A stretch of DNA of 35,394 nt from CALLPQ01 sp964479275 (GTDB taxonomy: Bacteria > Pseudomonadota > Alphaproteobacteria > Caulobacterales > Parvularculaceae), in NCBI GenBank assembly GCA_964479275.1, contig CAYZLR010000030.1:1-35394 (forward strand). Direction: 5' to 3'. The position numbers were made by a program, and so were the translations under genes. Positions 7,444-14,634 of this stretch are shown piece by piece (position 1 is the first letter of the stretch; each line of letters opens with the position of its first letter). The notes beneath the pieces are model-generated. The model had not been told where the DNA came from and ran no database searches. It saw nothing but the letters and a program-made list of their open reading frames with translations.

Positions 7444-8031
7444 ATGAGTGAAATGCGCCTAATCGACACCGCCGGCAAGCGGCTTTATTTGAATGCTGAG
7501 GAGCGAGCAGCCTTCTTAAAAGCCGCAGCATCCTATGACCCAGAACCACGATCTTTTGCCGAGATGATAGCATTCACCGGATGCAGAATATCAGAAGCTC
7601 TTGAAGTCACACCCTCACGGCTTGATATCGATGATAACCGGGTGATCATTCGCAGCCTTAAAAAGCGCCGCGATGATGTGTTCCGGCCTGTTCCCCTGCC
7701 CCCTGATTACATGGACAATCTGCAACGGACGTTTTCGCTTCGTCAGGCTCAGAAGCGTAAGAACGCCGACACTGCCCGTTTATGGCCGTGGCATCGTCAG
7801 CATGGCTGGCGATTGATTACTGGGATTATGAAGGAGGCGAAGATTCAACCGGGGCCGCATCGGGTGCCGAAGGGTTTGCGCCATGCCTATGGCATTCATG
7901 CTATCCAAAGTGGCATACCTGTCACCCAGCTTCAAAGATGGATGGGGCACGCTCAGCTATCAACTACGGCGATCTATGTGGACTTTGTTGGTGAAGAAGC
8001 GACGGAACTTGCAGCACGGATGTGGAACTAA
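7444..8031 (+). CDS. Minimal tyrosine recombinase (catalytic domain only)
   Basis: From ATG 7444 the protein is 195 residues, much shorter than the usual 300 or more, and lacks the N-terminal SAM-like DNA-binding domain. Catalytic residues are visible: Arg48 in T-G-C-R-I-S-E-A-L, Lys in S-L-K-K-R, Arg146 in P-K-G-L-R-H-A-Y-G, His169 in M-G-H-A, and nucleophile Tyr178 in S-T-T-A-I-Y-V-D. The usual His of the HxxR box is Lys143, a tolerated variant. An upstream in-frame ATG at 7414 lies inside the inverted repeat, so 7444 is preferred. It probably acts on the adjacent repeats. It is followed after 13 bp by a candidate defence gene, so the pair may be co-transcribed. Confidence 0.85.
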   Translation: MSEMRLIDTAGKRLYLNAEERAAFLKAAASYDPEPRSFAEMIAFTGCRISEALEVTPSRLDIDDNRVIIRSLKKRRDDVFRPVPLPPDYMDNLQRTFSLRQAQKRKNADTARLWPWHRQHGWRLITGIMKEAKIQPGPHRVPKGLRHAYGIHAIQSGIPVTQLQRWMGHAQLSTTAIYVDFVGEEATELAARMWN

Positions 8032-8044
8032 CTACGGATTAATT

Positions 8045-9004
8045 ATGCGCAATCGGACAATCATGGATATCGCCGAAATGATCATTGGCGATTACCAATT
8101 TCAAGGAAACAGTTACTTCATTTATAGGAGCAGCAGTTACATCACACAGTTTTTTCGTGACTGCGAAACCGGCTTTGAGCATGACGGATCAACTCGAAGG
8201 CATTGGGTGGCATGGGCAATCGAAGAAATTCTTAAAGAACCTCGAAGCGATCCTTCTATGCCACCAGAAGAATTTGCAACCCTAATATGTATTTTAATGG
8301 ATCGTGAGGATGTGCAAGAGGCAGATGACGACGAGCGGTCGAAAGCGTTAGGTTGTTTAAACAGGGCGCTTGCGAGAGAGCAGTTAGAAGCATTTTATGC
8401 TGAAGATGGAAATTGTTACCTGAGAAACTCGAAAACCAAAAATGTTGCGAAGGCGGGTCATAACAAGAATAGAGTTTTTTCACGAGAAGAACTCAAAAAA
8501 AGAGAAACACTACTCGGATACCTTAAAAATTGCAGTGAAGATGAACTTATCGAAAACGTTCTTCACCCACTTTTTAAAGTATTAGGCTTTAACCGAATTT
8601 CGGTAGCGGGGCATAAAGACAAAGCTCAGGAATTCGGGAAAGATATGTGGATGAAACTTCCGTTACCTACGGCCCATATGATTTACTTTGGGGTGCAGGC
8701 AAAAAGAGGAAAGTTGGACTCAGCTGGAAAAGGTCGAAATACAAACATAACCGAAATTTTAAATCAGGTCAGAATGATGATTGCACATCCAATTTTCGAT
8801 CCTGATACCAATAAAAAGCACCTTGTAGACCACGCATTCATAGTGGCTGGAGGTGAGATTACGAAGCAAGCGAAACAGTTTTTAGCTGAAAATTTGGATG
8901 CAAGCCAACGCAGCCAGATACTTTTTATGGATCGAGATGAGATTCTCGACCTTTTTATTTCGCACCGCGTTGATCTACCAGAATCAATCAAGTCAGCCAC
9001 TTAA
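8045..9004 (+). CDS. AbiJ-NTD3-like / PD-(D/E)XK nuclease, candidate phage defence protein
   Basis: About 319 residues from ATG 8045 (ATG 8063 is the alternative). The N-terminal region has Y-R-S-S-S-Y-I-T-Q-F-F and H-D-G-S-T-R-R-H-W-V (about residues 27-55), which I recognise as the AbiJ N-terminal domain 3 type found in abortive-infection proteins. The C-terminal half looks like a Mrr-type PD-(D/E)XK nuclease: Glu167/Glu170 in E-D-E-L-I-E, then E-F-G-K-D with Asp200, then F-G-V-Q-A-K with Gln218 and Lys220. The likely role is DNA or RNA cleavage on infection, with the N-terminal domain as sensor or regulator. Domain calls are from motif memory, not a search. Confidence 0.65.
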   Translation: MRNRTIMDIAEMIIGDYQFQGNSYFIYRSSSYITQFFRDCETGFEHDGSTRRHWVAWAIEEILKEPRSDPSMPPEEFATLICILMDREDVQEADDDERSKALGCLNRALAREQLEAFYAEDGNCYLRNSKTKNVAKAGHNKNRVFSREELKKRETLLGYLKNCSEDELIENVLHPLFKVLGFNRISVAGHKDKAQEFGKDMWMKLPLPTAHMIYFGVQAKRGKLDSAGKGRNTNITEILNQVRMMIAHPIFDPDTNKKHLVDHAFIVAGGEITKQAKQFLAENLDASQRSQILFMDRDEILDLFISHRVDLPESIKSAT

Positions 9005-9117
9005 CCCCGATTTTCTGTGATCATAGCCTGCAAATTGCAAAATCAAAGCTACTGAAAACAACTAAGCCAGACAGGGCTGTATTGGCCTATCGGTTTCGAG
9101 CCTTCTTACAAGATGTT

Positions 9118-9306
9118 TGTCCGCTCTTGGCGGTCTTTGTTTTACCCTGCTTGGGGCTCTGCCCCTGGCGCGCATCAAGATAAATAGACGGTTCCCGAGG
9201 CTCGCAAGCTGCGCCCGCCGTCGATTTATCCTGATCCTTGCACCCCCGTTCTCAGGCGAAGGCCAAGGTTGCATATGCAACCCATAGCCAATGAAAGGGG
9301 GATAAA
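9118..9306 (+). promoter_or_regulatory. Highly structured leader upstream of ardA
   Basis: The 302 bp between the defence gene and ardA hold no convincing gene but many dyads: GGGGCTCTGCCCC at 9153-9165; a 13-bp stem with one mismatch, 9179-9191 (GATAAATAGACGG) against 9218-9230; and the palindrome GTTGCATATGCAAC at 9268-9281. AAGGGGG just before ATG 9307 is the ribosome binding site. Known ardA-type genes on enterobacterial plasmids can be expressed from single-stranded promoters during entry. This hairpin array could act that way, or as a lagging-strand or single-strand initiation site. Function is inferred. Confidence 0.45.
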
Positions 9307-9816
9307 ATGACAGTTACTCTATTTGCTCAGCCCTATGACCAATCAGCAAGCGGATTTTATTTTGATGATATTGAAACCTATCGCGCCAAAGCCGAGGCGC
9401 TCAGAAATGATTACGGCGATAAAGTCGAAGAATTTGAAATCCAGTTCATCGATGGTGATGAGATTGATTGCGCCGTGGCAAAAGCCCTGGGGCTTAACCA
9501 AGCTAATCTCAAGCGCTTTCTTGAATTGATTGATGAGTGGGAGGAGAGTCAAAAGCTGATATTTATTATCGGTGTTGGTGAAGTTGGCTTAAATTTTGAT
9601 CTGGATTGTGATGATCACCATAATCTGGATATTGATATCTATCATGTTGAAACCATACGCGAACTGGCTGAGCAATTTGTCGATGACGGTTTGTTTGGCG
9701 ACATACCTGAAAGCATTTCCAGTTATATAGATCTTGATGCCATAGCCCGCGATTTAAGCGTTGATTACGCCGAATTTTCAGTGGCTGGTCACTCTATCAT
9801 CTATCTTTCGTATTAA
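9307..9816 (+). CDS. ardA: ArdA antirestriction protein
   Basis: A 169-residue, strongly acidic protein, the usual length for ArdA. It has the N-terminal F-A-Q-P-Y-D start of the first domain, an acidic middle rich in Asp (D-L-D-C-D-D-H-H-N-L-D-I-D), and the C-terminal Y-I-D-L-D-A-I-A-R-D-L segment. ArdA is a DNA mimic that dimerises and blocks type I restriction-modification enzymes, protecting incoming plasmid DNA in a new host. The preceding leader would be single-stranded on transfer, which fits early expression. Followed 7 bp later by a small unknown gene in the same operon. Confidence 0.9.
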   Translation: MTVTLFAQPYDQSASGFYFDDIETYRAKAEALRNDYGDKVEEFEIQFIDGDEIDCAVAKALGLNQANLKRFLELIDEWEESQKLIFIIGVGEVGLNFDLDCDDHHNLDIDIYHVETIRELAEQFVDDGLFGDIPESISSYIDLDAIARDLSVDYAEFSVAGHSIIYLSY

Positions 9817-9823
9817 GGGGGCA

Positions 9824-10255
9824 ATGATGAGAGTTAAAAAACAATATACCCATCACGGATCTAGCGCAGGACACCCATGGTATTATTTTCTGGGTGGGCG
9901 TGTTCTTACCCCAAAAGAAATCTGGCAATCCACAAAAGATAGCGGGTATCAGGGTTATGCCAGAGATGATATCGAAAAAGCTGATCAGATGAGCGAGCCA
10001 AAACGCTCTGAGACTGTACGAGCTTTTCAGAGACGGTTTGATGATGAACTGCGCTGTGATATGGCAATTTATCGTCAATGTGCATTAAAATTACATCGCC
10101 AGAGGGATACGCTCTATCAGTCTACGAAAGAGTCAGGGTGTCGTTCTGTTGATACAGACATGTCGCTGAAAACATCTCATTTGATAAATGGCTTCGCGCA
10201 TCTTATCTGGCTGGATGAGCTATTGGCCAAGCAAAAGGATCTGTTTGATTTCTGA
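9824..10255 (+). CDS. Unknown 143-residue protein downstream of ardA
   Basis: Start ATG 9824 is set by AAGGGGG overlapping the ardA stop; the open frame runs further upstream inside ardA but has no support there. The protein is hydrophilic and helical, with an aromatic N-terminus (H-P-W-Y-Y-F-L-G-G-R). No family recognised. Tight spacing to ardA suggests co-expression, so it could be an accessory establishment or antirestriction gene; that is position-based inference only. Confidence 0.55.
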   Translation: MMRVKKQYTHHGSSAGHPWYYFLGGRVLTPKEIWQSTKDSGYQGYARDDIEKADQMSEPKRSETVRAFQRRFDDELRCDMAIYRQCALKLHRQRDTLYQSTKESGCRSVDTDMSLKTSHLINGFAHLIWLDELLAKQKDLFDF

Positions 10256-10296
10256 ATGCAGGACATTGATGCCGCTGCTTTGAAGAAAATTGTACC

Positions 10297-10560
10297 TCAA
10301 GATGGCTTGTCTTCTGGCGCATAGACAATGCAAAGAAGATCACTCACGCAGTCATAAAATGAGGCGCACGGATGCGTTTTGATCAACAGTGCATTGTCGA
10401 TCGCTTGCTCATACGCTGCATCAAAGTCACCATGAGTATTCATAAGACAATCGACATGCTTGTGGATTTCATCCATTCGATTTGGGCAAGAGCAACCGAA
10501 AGTATCAGACGTGATACTATCTTTGTTCCCGGTATTTGCTGAATATTTTAAAGGGCTCAT
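10297..10560 (-). CDS. Small unknown protein
   Basis: An 87-residue ORF from ATG 10560 (the open frame extends to an ATG at 10644). It contains four cysteines (C-S-C-P, H-V-D-C, D-C-V) and could bind a metal or be disulfide-bonded. There is no signal peptide from the shorter start and no family match. It lies downstream of the Fic gene on the same strand, separated by about 155 bp. Confidence 0.35.
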   Translation of the reverse strand: MSPLKYSANTGNKDSITSDTFGCSCPNRMDEIHKHVDCLMNTHGDFDAAYEQAIDNALLIKTHPCASFYDCVSDLLCIVYAPEDKPS

Positions 10561-10715
10561 TGGTTGCCGCCAATTTTTCAAGAGAAAATGAAAAGAGAAC
10601 AGCATTATCGGGGAAATGATACGCTGTTCTCTATCTTCGTTCACACCATAGGCTCTTCAGCGTAGTGCGTATACAAATTAACATAAAGCATCTTGTTATT
10701 CAATGTTAATTCCGC

Positions 10716-11699
10716 TCAGCGACTACGACTTCGAGTTCTTCTTAAGCTCCGCTTAGGGGAGTGTTCTTCAAGTGTGGATTTGCGCACCGTGAGCGTGCCC
10801 GTCTGCGATCTGGCTGCCACTTTGGTTTTTCGCTCTAGTGTGTGAGCAGGGCCTTTCCCGCTTGTCAGCAGATCGCTTGATAGGCCACCGAGATTGAAAA
10901 GATCACCCAGAAGCGATGATCCCCCTCCCCGTTGCTGTGTCATTTCATGGGACTGTTTTTCGGTCTGAGTTGCAGACACGGATTTTTCCCTATTGTTTTG
11001 CTCGCTCATCTGTTTGAGTGGCTTTAAGGCGATTGTGGCCTCAATCGGAGCGATATTCAGCTCTTTGGCCTTTTGGCGTAGCCTGTCTTTTGAAATCAGG
11101 CGCTGTCCAATCAGGTCGGCCATGGGCTTATGATCCAGTTTTTCAAATCCAACCCGTGAGGCTTCATTCCAACGCCTGCGATCTGAGGCTTTTAAAATCA
11201 CATGATAGCCTGCATTTTTGGCCAAGTGCTGCAGCCAGACACGCTGTGTTCTGCCATTCCCGTCAGGAAACGGATGCACCGCGTTGATCTCATTGACGTG
11301 GCGCGCCGCATGTTTTGCAAATTGGGCCATGTCCATGCCGACCAGAAATTTCTGGTCTTTTAACTGCTGGAAGACTTTATTCATCGATTTTTCGATGAAT
11401 GGAGGCGCTGCAAATGGAGATTGCCCGCGTACCGTCATGTAGCCCCGCTCTTTTCCTGCCCACTTGAAAACATCCTGAAACAGGTGCGCATGGATTTTTT
11501 TAAATCCCTCATAGCTCCTGAAATCAGTATTTTTAGGCAGTTGTGCAACCCGGTTTTCAAAAAGAAGCTGTTCCACCTTCTGAAGACGCTTGGGGTCTTT
11601 GATATCAAAGCGGTTCTTGAGTTGATGGGTTTTGCGATCATAGACCTGATCAGCCTCGGCAAGCTCCATACTTCTGCGGCTAAAGGGCGAGATGTTCAT
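10716..11699 (-). CDS. Fic-domain AMP-transferase toxin with Arg-rich C-terminal tail
   Basis: A 327-residue protein. The Fic core ends in the canonical motif HPFPDGNGRTQR (His142 to Arg153), with catalytic His142, Asp146 and the anion-binding G-N-G-R. A beta-hairpin flap region (T-V-R-G-Q-S-P-F-A) precedes it. Family members transfer AMP from ATP to targets such as gyrase and topoisomerase IV. The region after about residue 230 is low complexity and ends in an Arg/Ser tail (S-L-R-R-T-R-S-R-S-R) closely like that of the relaxase, suggesting a type IV secretion signal. The start overlaps the antitoxin stop by 4 bp (ATGA). The resemblance is to VbhT of Bartonella, but no BID domain is evident. 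Confidence 0.9.
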   Translation of the reverse strand: MNISPFSRRSMELAEADQVYDRKTHQLKNRFDIKDPKRLQKVEQLLFENRVAQLPKNTDFRSYEGFKKIHAHLFQDVFKWAGKERGYMTVRGQSPFAAPPFIEKSMNKVFQQLKDQKFLVGMDMAQFAKHAARHVNEINAVHPFPDGNGRTQRVWLQHLAKNAGYHVILKASDRRRWNEASRVGFEKLDHKPMADLIGQRLISKDRLRQKAKELNIAPIEATIALKPLKQMSEQNNREKSVSATQTEKQSHEMTQQRGGGSSLLGDLFNLGGLSSDLLTSGKGPAHTLERKTKVAARSQTGTLTVRKSTLEEHSPKRSLRRTRSRSR

Positions 11700-11899
11700 G
11701 AGTCTGCCTCCTCTAATTCTTGCGCCTGATAGTGGGCGATAATGCGCACGCGCTGCTCTTCATCAGAAACCCCGTCACGCTCCATTTGTTCAACCATCGC
11801 GTCCATTTCAGAGTCACGTTCATACCCCTCGATGGCGCTACTGACGCGTGCTTGATGTTTGGCAATTGCCCGGTCCAACTGGTCGTTATTATCAGTCAT
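11696..11899 (-). CDS. VbhA-like antitoxin of Fic toxin
   Basis: A 67-residue acidic helical protein with S-S-A-I-E-G at residues 20-25. This fits the class I Fic inhibitory motif [S/T]xxxE[G/N], in which the Glu (here Glu24) blocks ATP gamma-phosphate placement in the Fic active site. It is encoded immediately before the Fic gene with a 4-bp overlap, as in VbhA/VbhT. AGGATG is a good ribosome binding site. A promoter with an inverted repeat lies directly upstream (11923-11976), so autoregulation is likely. Confidence 0.85.
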   Translation of the reverse strand: MTDNNDQLDRAIAKHQARVSSAIEGYERDSEMDAMVEQMERDGVSDEEQRVRIIAHYQAQELEEADS

Positions 11900-11922
11900 T
11901 TTATCATCCTTTCTTTTTTATA

Positions 11923-11976
11923 ATTATATCATAAAACAGTATACGGAACAAAAATACTGATCCGTATTTTACTGTT
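11923..11976 (-). promoter_or_regulatory. Promoter and inverted-repeat operator of antitoxin-Fic operon
   Basis: On the minus strand a perfect -10 TATAAT (11923-11928) lies 17 bp from a partial -35 TTGTTC (11946-11951). The -35 is overlapped by an inverted repeat, AACAGTATACGGA (11935-11947) against TCCGTATTTTACTGTT (11961-11976), with 3 extra bases in one arm. This fits repression by the antitoxin, the complex or another plasmid regulator. It provides transcription independent of the long mobilization operon upstream. Confidence 0.55.
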
Positions 11977-11989
11977 CCAAATCAGCATG

Positions 11990-13549
11990 TTATTTGAAAC
12001 GCGGCACGGGATGCGTGCGGTTATTCACCATATATTGCCGCCATGGTTCAATGAGCCACCAGGGGACAGTATCAATCATCATGGTACGAAATCCCGGTAT
12101 CTCCAAAATAGCCTGTCCCGGTTTCATTTGGGCGATTTTTGAAACTGGCAGAATGGGGGTCACCATTTCACTCTCCCCCATGCCCCACTGCCCTGAAAGG
12201 CCGCCTGATCCGATATTGCTGGTGGCAACACGAACCGCGTCATAGCCGGCACGCTCTTGCATATCTTTCATATGTGATACGTTGCGAACACCTAGGGTCA
12301 GTCCAATTGTCAGATTCTGGAAGGCAGCATAACCACCATCATCTTTATACTGAGAGAAGCCATCGGGATCTTGAACATGGATGTTGAGACGCAGACCACG
12401 GTCACGGTATAATCTCAAACATGTAAGGATTGAGTTCATGCGTGGTAATTGCGCGAATTCGTCAAGCTCAAATAATATTTTGCACTCACCCTCTGCTTCG
12501 GCCAACTCCTCAATCAGACAATCAAACATGAGCGCTGTATGGCGTGCATGGGAGACGGCGTATTTATCTGGCGTCATGATATAAAGCGCCTGTGGCCGCT
12601 TTTTTAAACGCGAAACATCAATGGTTGTTTTGCTGGTAAACTCACGAAGAGGCGAGCCTGGCGCATAAAGCGCGAAAGTTTCTTCCAGGGATTCTGTGAC
12701 CCAGCTGAGATGCTCGGCCGCTGATTCATGTTGATAACCATCAAGGAGCTGGGCAGCCTTCCTTGCGACATAGCCCTCCCCTGCATCCGATAATGTCATC
12801 GCGTTCAATCGATCTTTCATTTGATCCATGGTCGAGGTGGAGAGATCCCAGATATTGCCAAAGGTACAGTTTTCAGGCTCTTCATGGGCGTTGAAGATGG
12901 TTTCGATATCACCTAACGTCTTTCCTTGCCGGTATAGCCAGGCATTCTGGCCATGGCGTTCCAAATTTCCATGAAGCAACCCCATCGTTGCCTTGACCAT
13001 GTCATTGACGGGTTGACCCTTCCTGGCTGCGTCAATGACCCGTTGCAGGGGGTTATAATAGTCAGACCTCCAACCATGCATGCCCCAAAAGTTAAGCAGG
13101 ATCGGCTCTTGACCATCGAGGATTTTGCGCCCTGGGCAGGTCATCCAGCTTGCCTGTCCATTCACGCAGTTAATGACGGTCGAGCGTCTGCCGCCTGAAT
13201 GAATGATGTTGGGGAGAGACACGCGGGACGATTTCCCTGATCCCGGCCCCCCCATCGTGACCATGGAAAGCTCACCATCATACATCTGCAAAACGCCCTC
13301 CCGCGCTCCGACAAATAAATTGCCGGAAAGAAGAGCTTGTTTTTCTTCCTCGCCACCAAGCTCAGATTTTTGTAGCTTTCCGCTTGCCGATCCTTCCTCA
13401 ATGCGTTCAGCGGTCTCTTCCCGCTGCTTGCGAATATTCACGGCATGAACAAGATCAAGGACATTCTTGCTTGCACCCAGAAACTGTGCAGTGCTGTTTA
13501 ATTTACGCGCGAAGTTTCTGTTTTGAGAGGGTCTGTCTGTAAAGTACAT
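11990..13549 (-). CDS. Soluble TraG/VirD4-like type IV coupling ATPase
   Basis: A 519-residue protein with Walker A G-G-P-G-S-G-K-S-S (about 100-108) and Walker B I-L-F-E-L-D-E-F-A (about 358-366), followed by conserved V-Q-D (about 392-394), all typical of VirD4/TraG coupling proteins that feed relaxase-DNA to a T4SS. Unlike classical members (600 residues or more), it has no N-terminal transmembrane helices: the first 80 residues are charged and helical. Its start codon overlaps the stop of a gene for a one-TM coiled-coil protein (TAATG), and a multi-pass membrane gene precedes that, so a membrane anchor may be supplied in trans. No VirB genes are present, so it must dock on a host or helper T4SS. 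Confidence 0.85.
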   Translation of the reverse strand: MYFTDRPSQNRNFARKLNSTAQFLGASKNVLDLVHAVNIRKQREETAERIEEGSASGKLQKSELGGEEEKQALLSGNLFVGAREGVLQMYDGELSMVTMGGPGSGKSSRVSLPNIIHSGGRRSTVINCVNGQASWMTCPGRKILDGQEPILLNFWGMHGWRSDYYNPLQRVIDAARKGQPVNDMVKATMGLLHGNLERHGQNAWLYRQGKTLGDIETIFNAHEEPENCTFGNIWDLSTSTMDQMKDRLNAMTLSDAGEGYVARKAAQLLDGYQHESAAEHLSWVTESLEETFALYAPGSPLREFTSKTTIDVSRLKKRPQALYIMTPDKYAVSHARHTALMFDCLIEELAEAEGECKILFELDEFAQLPRMNSILTCLRLYRDRGLRLNIHVQDPDGFSQYKDDGGYAAFQNLTIGLTLGVRNVSHMKDMQERAGYDAVRVATSNIGSGGLSGQWGMGESEMVTPILPVSKIAQMKPGQAILEIPGFRTMMIDTVPWWLIEPWRQYMVNNRTHPVPRFK

Positions 13550-14481
13550 TACAATCCCTCCCCTGACGGATTGCTGGAGGTCGCATTGCCTCGCAGAATG
13601 CGTTCGCGGTCAATATCGCTGATAAGATTGCGCTGTGAAACACTCAACTGATTGCTGGTACTCACAGCGTTGCGCAGAGCAACCAGCTCTTCATTGGTTT
13701 TTTGTGTCAGATCAATCGGTGTGGGCTGTTGCTCTTTACGCTTCACAGGCTTAATTGATGGGGGTTGCGGGGTATTTTCATTTTTTGCAAACCGATCAGG
13801 CGCGGTGCGGCCAAAATCGTTTTGCAGCCTCTCTCCAACCATCAGCTGCGAGGGATCAACAAGGCCATTGGTGAAATCGCCTGTAGGACGGGTGATGAGC
13901 TCAACCGTTGCGAACAGTTCATCTTGCAAATCATCCCGAATTTTTGATGAATAATCACATGCGCCCAGAGGATCACCGAAGAAGGGAGCTAATTCACAGG
14001 CACCGTCTGCAAGATTGGCAATGCCTTTGCGAACTGAGCTTGTGTCATCAACCTGTTTGGCAGCGATTTGGGCGACGTTTGCATGCACATTATTGGCCAT
14101 TTGCTCTTTTTGAGACGCCCTGTTGGCTGCATCCTGCATGGCAATAACCTGTTTTTGAAATTCCGACTGTTGACGCGCTAGCTCAATTTGAAATTTCGTC
14201 TCCATTTCTTTAATCTTGATTTGAACTTCTGCATTGGCGAGGCCAATCACACGTTCAGATTCAGCCTTTGCTTCTCGTTCGCGATCAAGAGACCCTACTT
14301 CAACACCTGTAGTCGACCAGCCAAAAAGATAGGCAGGTTTTAGTTTAGGCGGGAGCGCCAATTCAGCGGCAATGAACGCAAGCAACGCAATGATGATTGT
14401 GGGAGTGGCATTTTTGTACACACTATTCATCAGTGTGTTGCGGATGACGCGTGGTGTTTCCTGAGTATTTTGCTGTGTCAT
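13549..14481 (-). CDS. Membrane-anchored coiled-coil protein of mobilization operon
   Basis: A 310-residue protein: short cytoplasmic N-terminus, one transmembrane helix (about 27-45), a long charged coiled coil (about 65-125), and a Pro/Lys-rich linker (about 235-250). It overlaps the coupling ATPase start by one base, so the two are translationally coupled. No family is recognised, though the layout resembles accessory membrane partners of conjugation ATPases. I infer that it may tether the soluble coupling ATPase to the inner membrane. Confidence 0.6.
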   Translation of the reverse strand: MTQQNTQETPRVIRNTLMNSVYKNATPTIIIALLAFIAAELALPPKLKPAYLFGWSTTGVEVGSLDREREAKAESERVIGLANAEVQIKIKEMETKFQIELARQQSEFQKQVIAMQDAANRASQKEQMANNVHANVAQIAAKQVDDTSSVRKGIANLADGACELAPFFGDPLGACDYSSKIRDDLQDELFATVELITRPTGDFTNGLVDPSQLMVGERLQNDFGRTAPDRFAKNENTPQPPSIKPVKRKEQQPTPIDLTQKTNEELVALRNAVSTSNQLSVSQRNLISDIDRERILRGNATSSNPSGEGL

Positions 14482-14583
14482 AGCTCTATTCCTGAATAAT
14501 TTGTTTAAAGACGATTGTTTGTAGGTGATGAGGGAGTCAGACTTTTCTGATGTTTAAACCAGGGAATTTGCCTGATATCGGAA

Positions 14584-14622
14584 GGATGAAGTGTCAGGTG
14601 CTTTTGACCTGACACTTCATCC
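14584..14622. terminator. Perfect 16-bp hairpin between mobilization genes
   Basis: Arms 14584-14599 (GGATGAAGTGTCAGGT) and 14607-14622 with a 7-nt loop form an uninterrupted 16-bp stem just downstream of the four-TM gene and about 100 bp upstream of the next one. Neither strand has a T-run after it, so it is a poor intrinsic terminator. An attenuator, an RNA-processing or stabilising hairpin, or a protein-binding palindrome are alternatives. Confidence 0.6.
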
Positions 14623-14634
14623 CGATTGTGCGCA

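Noticed and set aside
9062..9280. 72-residue minus-strand ORF in the ardA leader
   Set aside because: Its composition follows the hairpins (Arg/Pro rich) and it has no start signal; the region is better explained as structured DNA.
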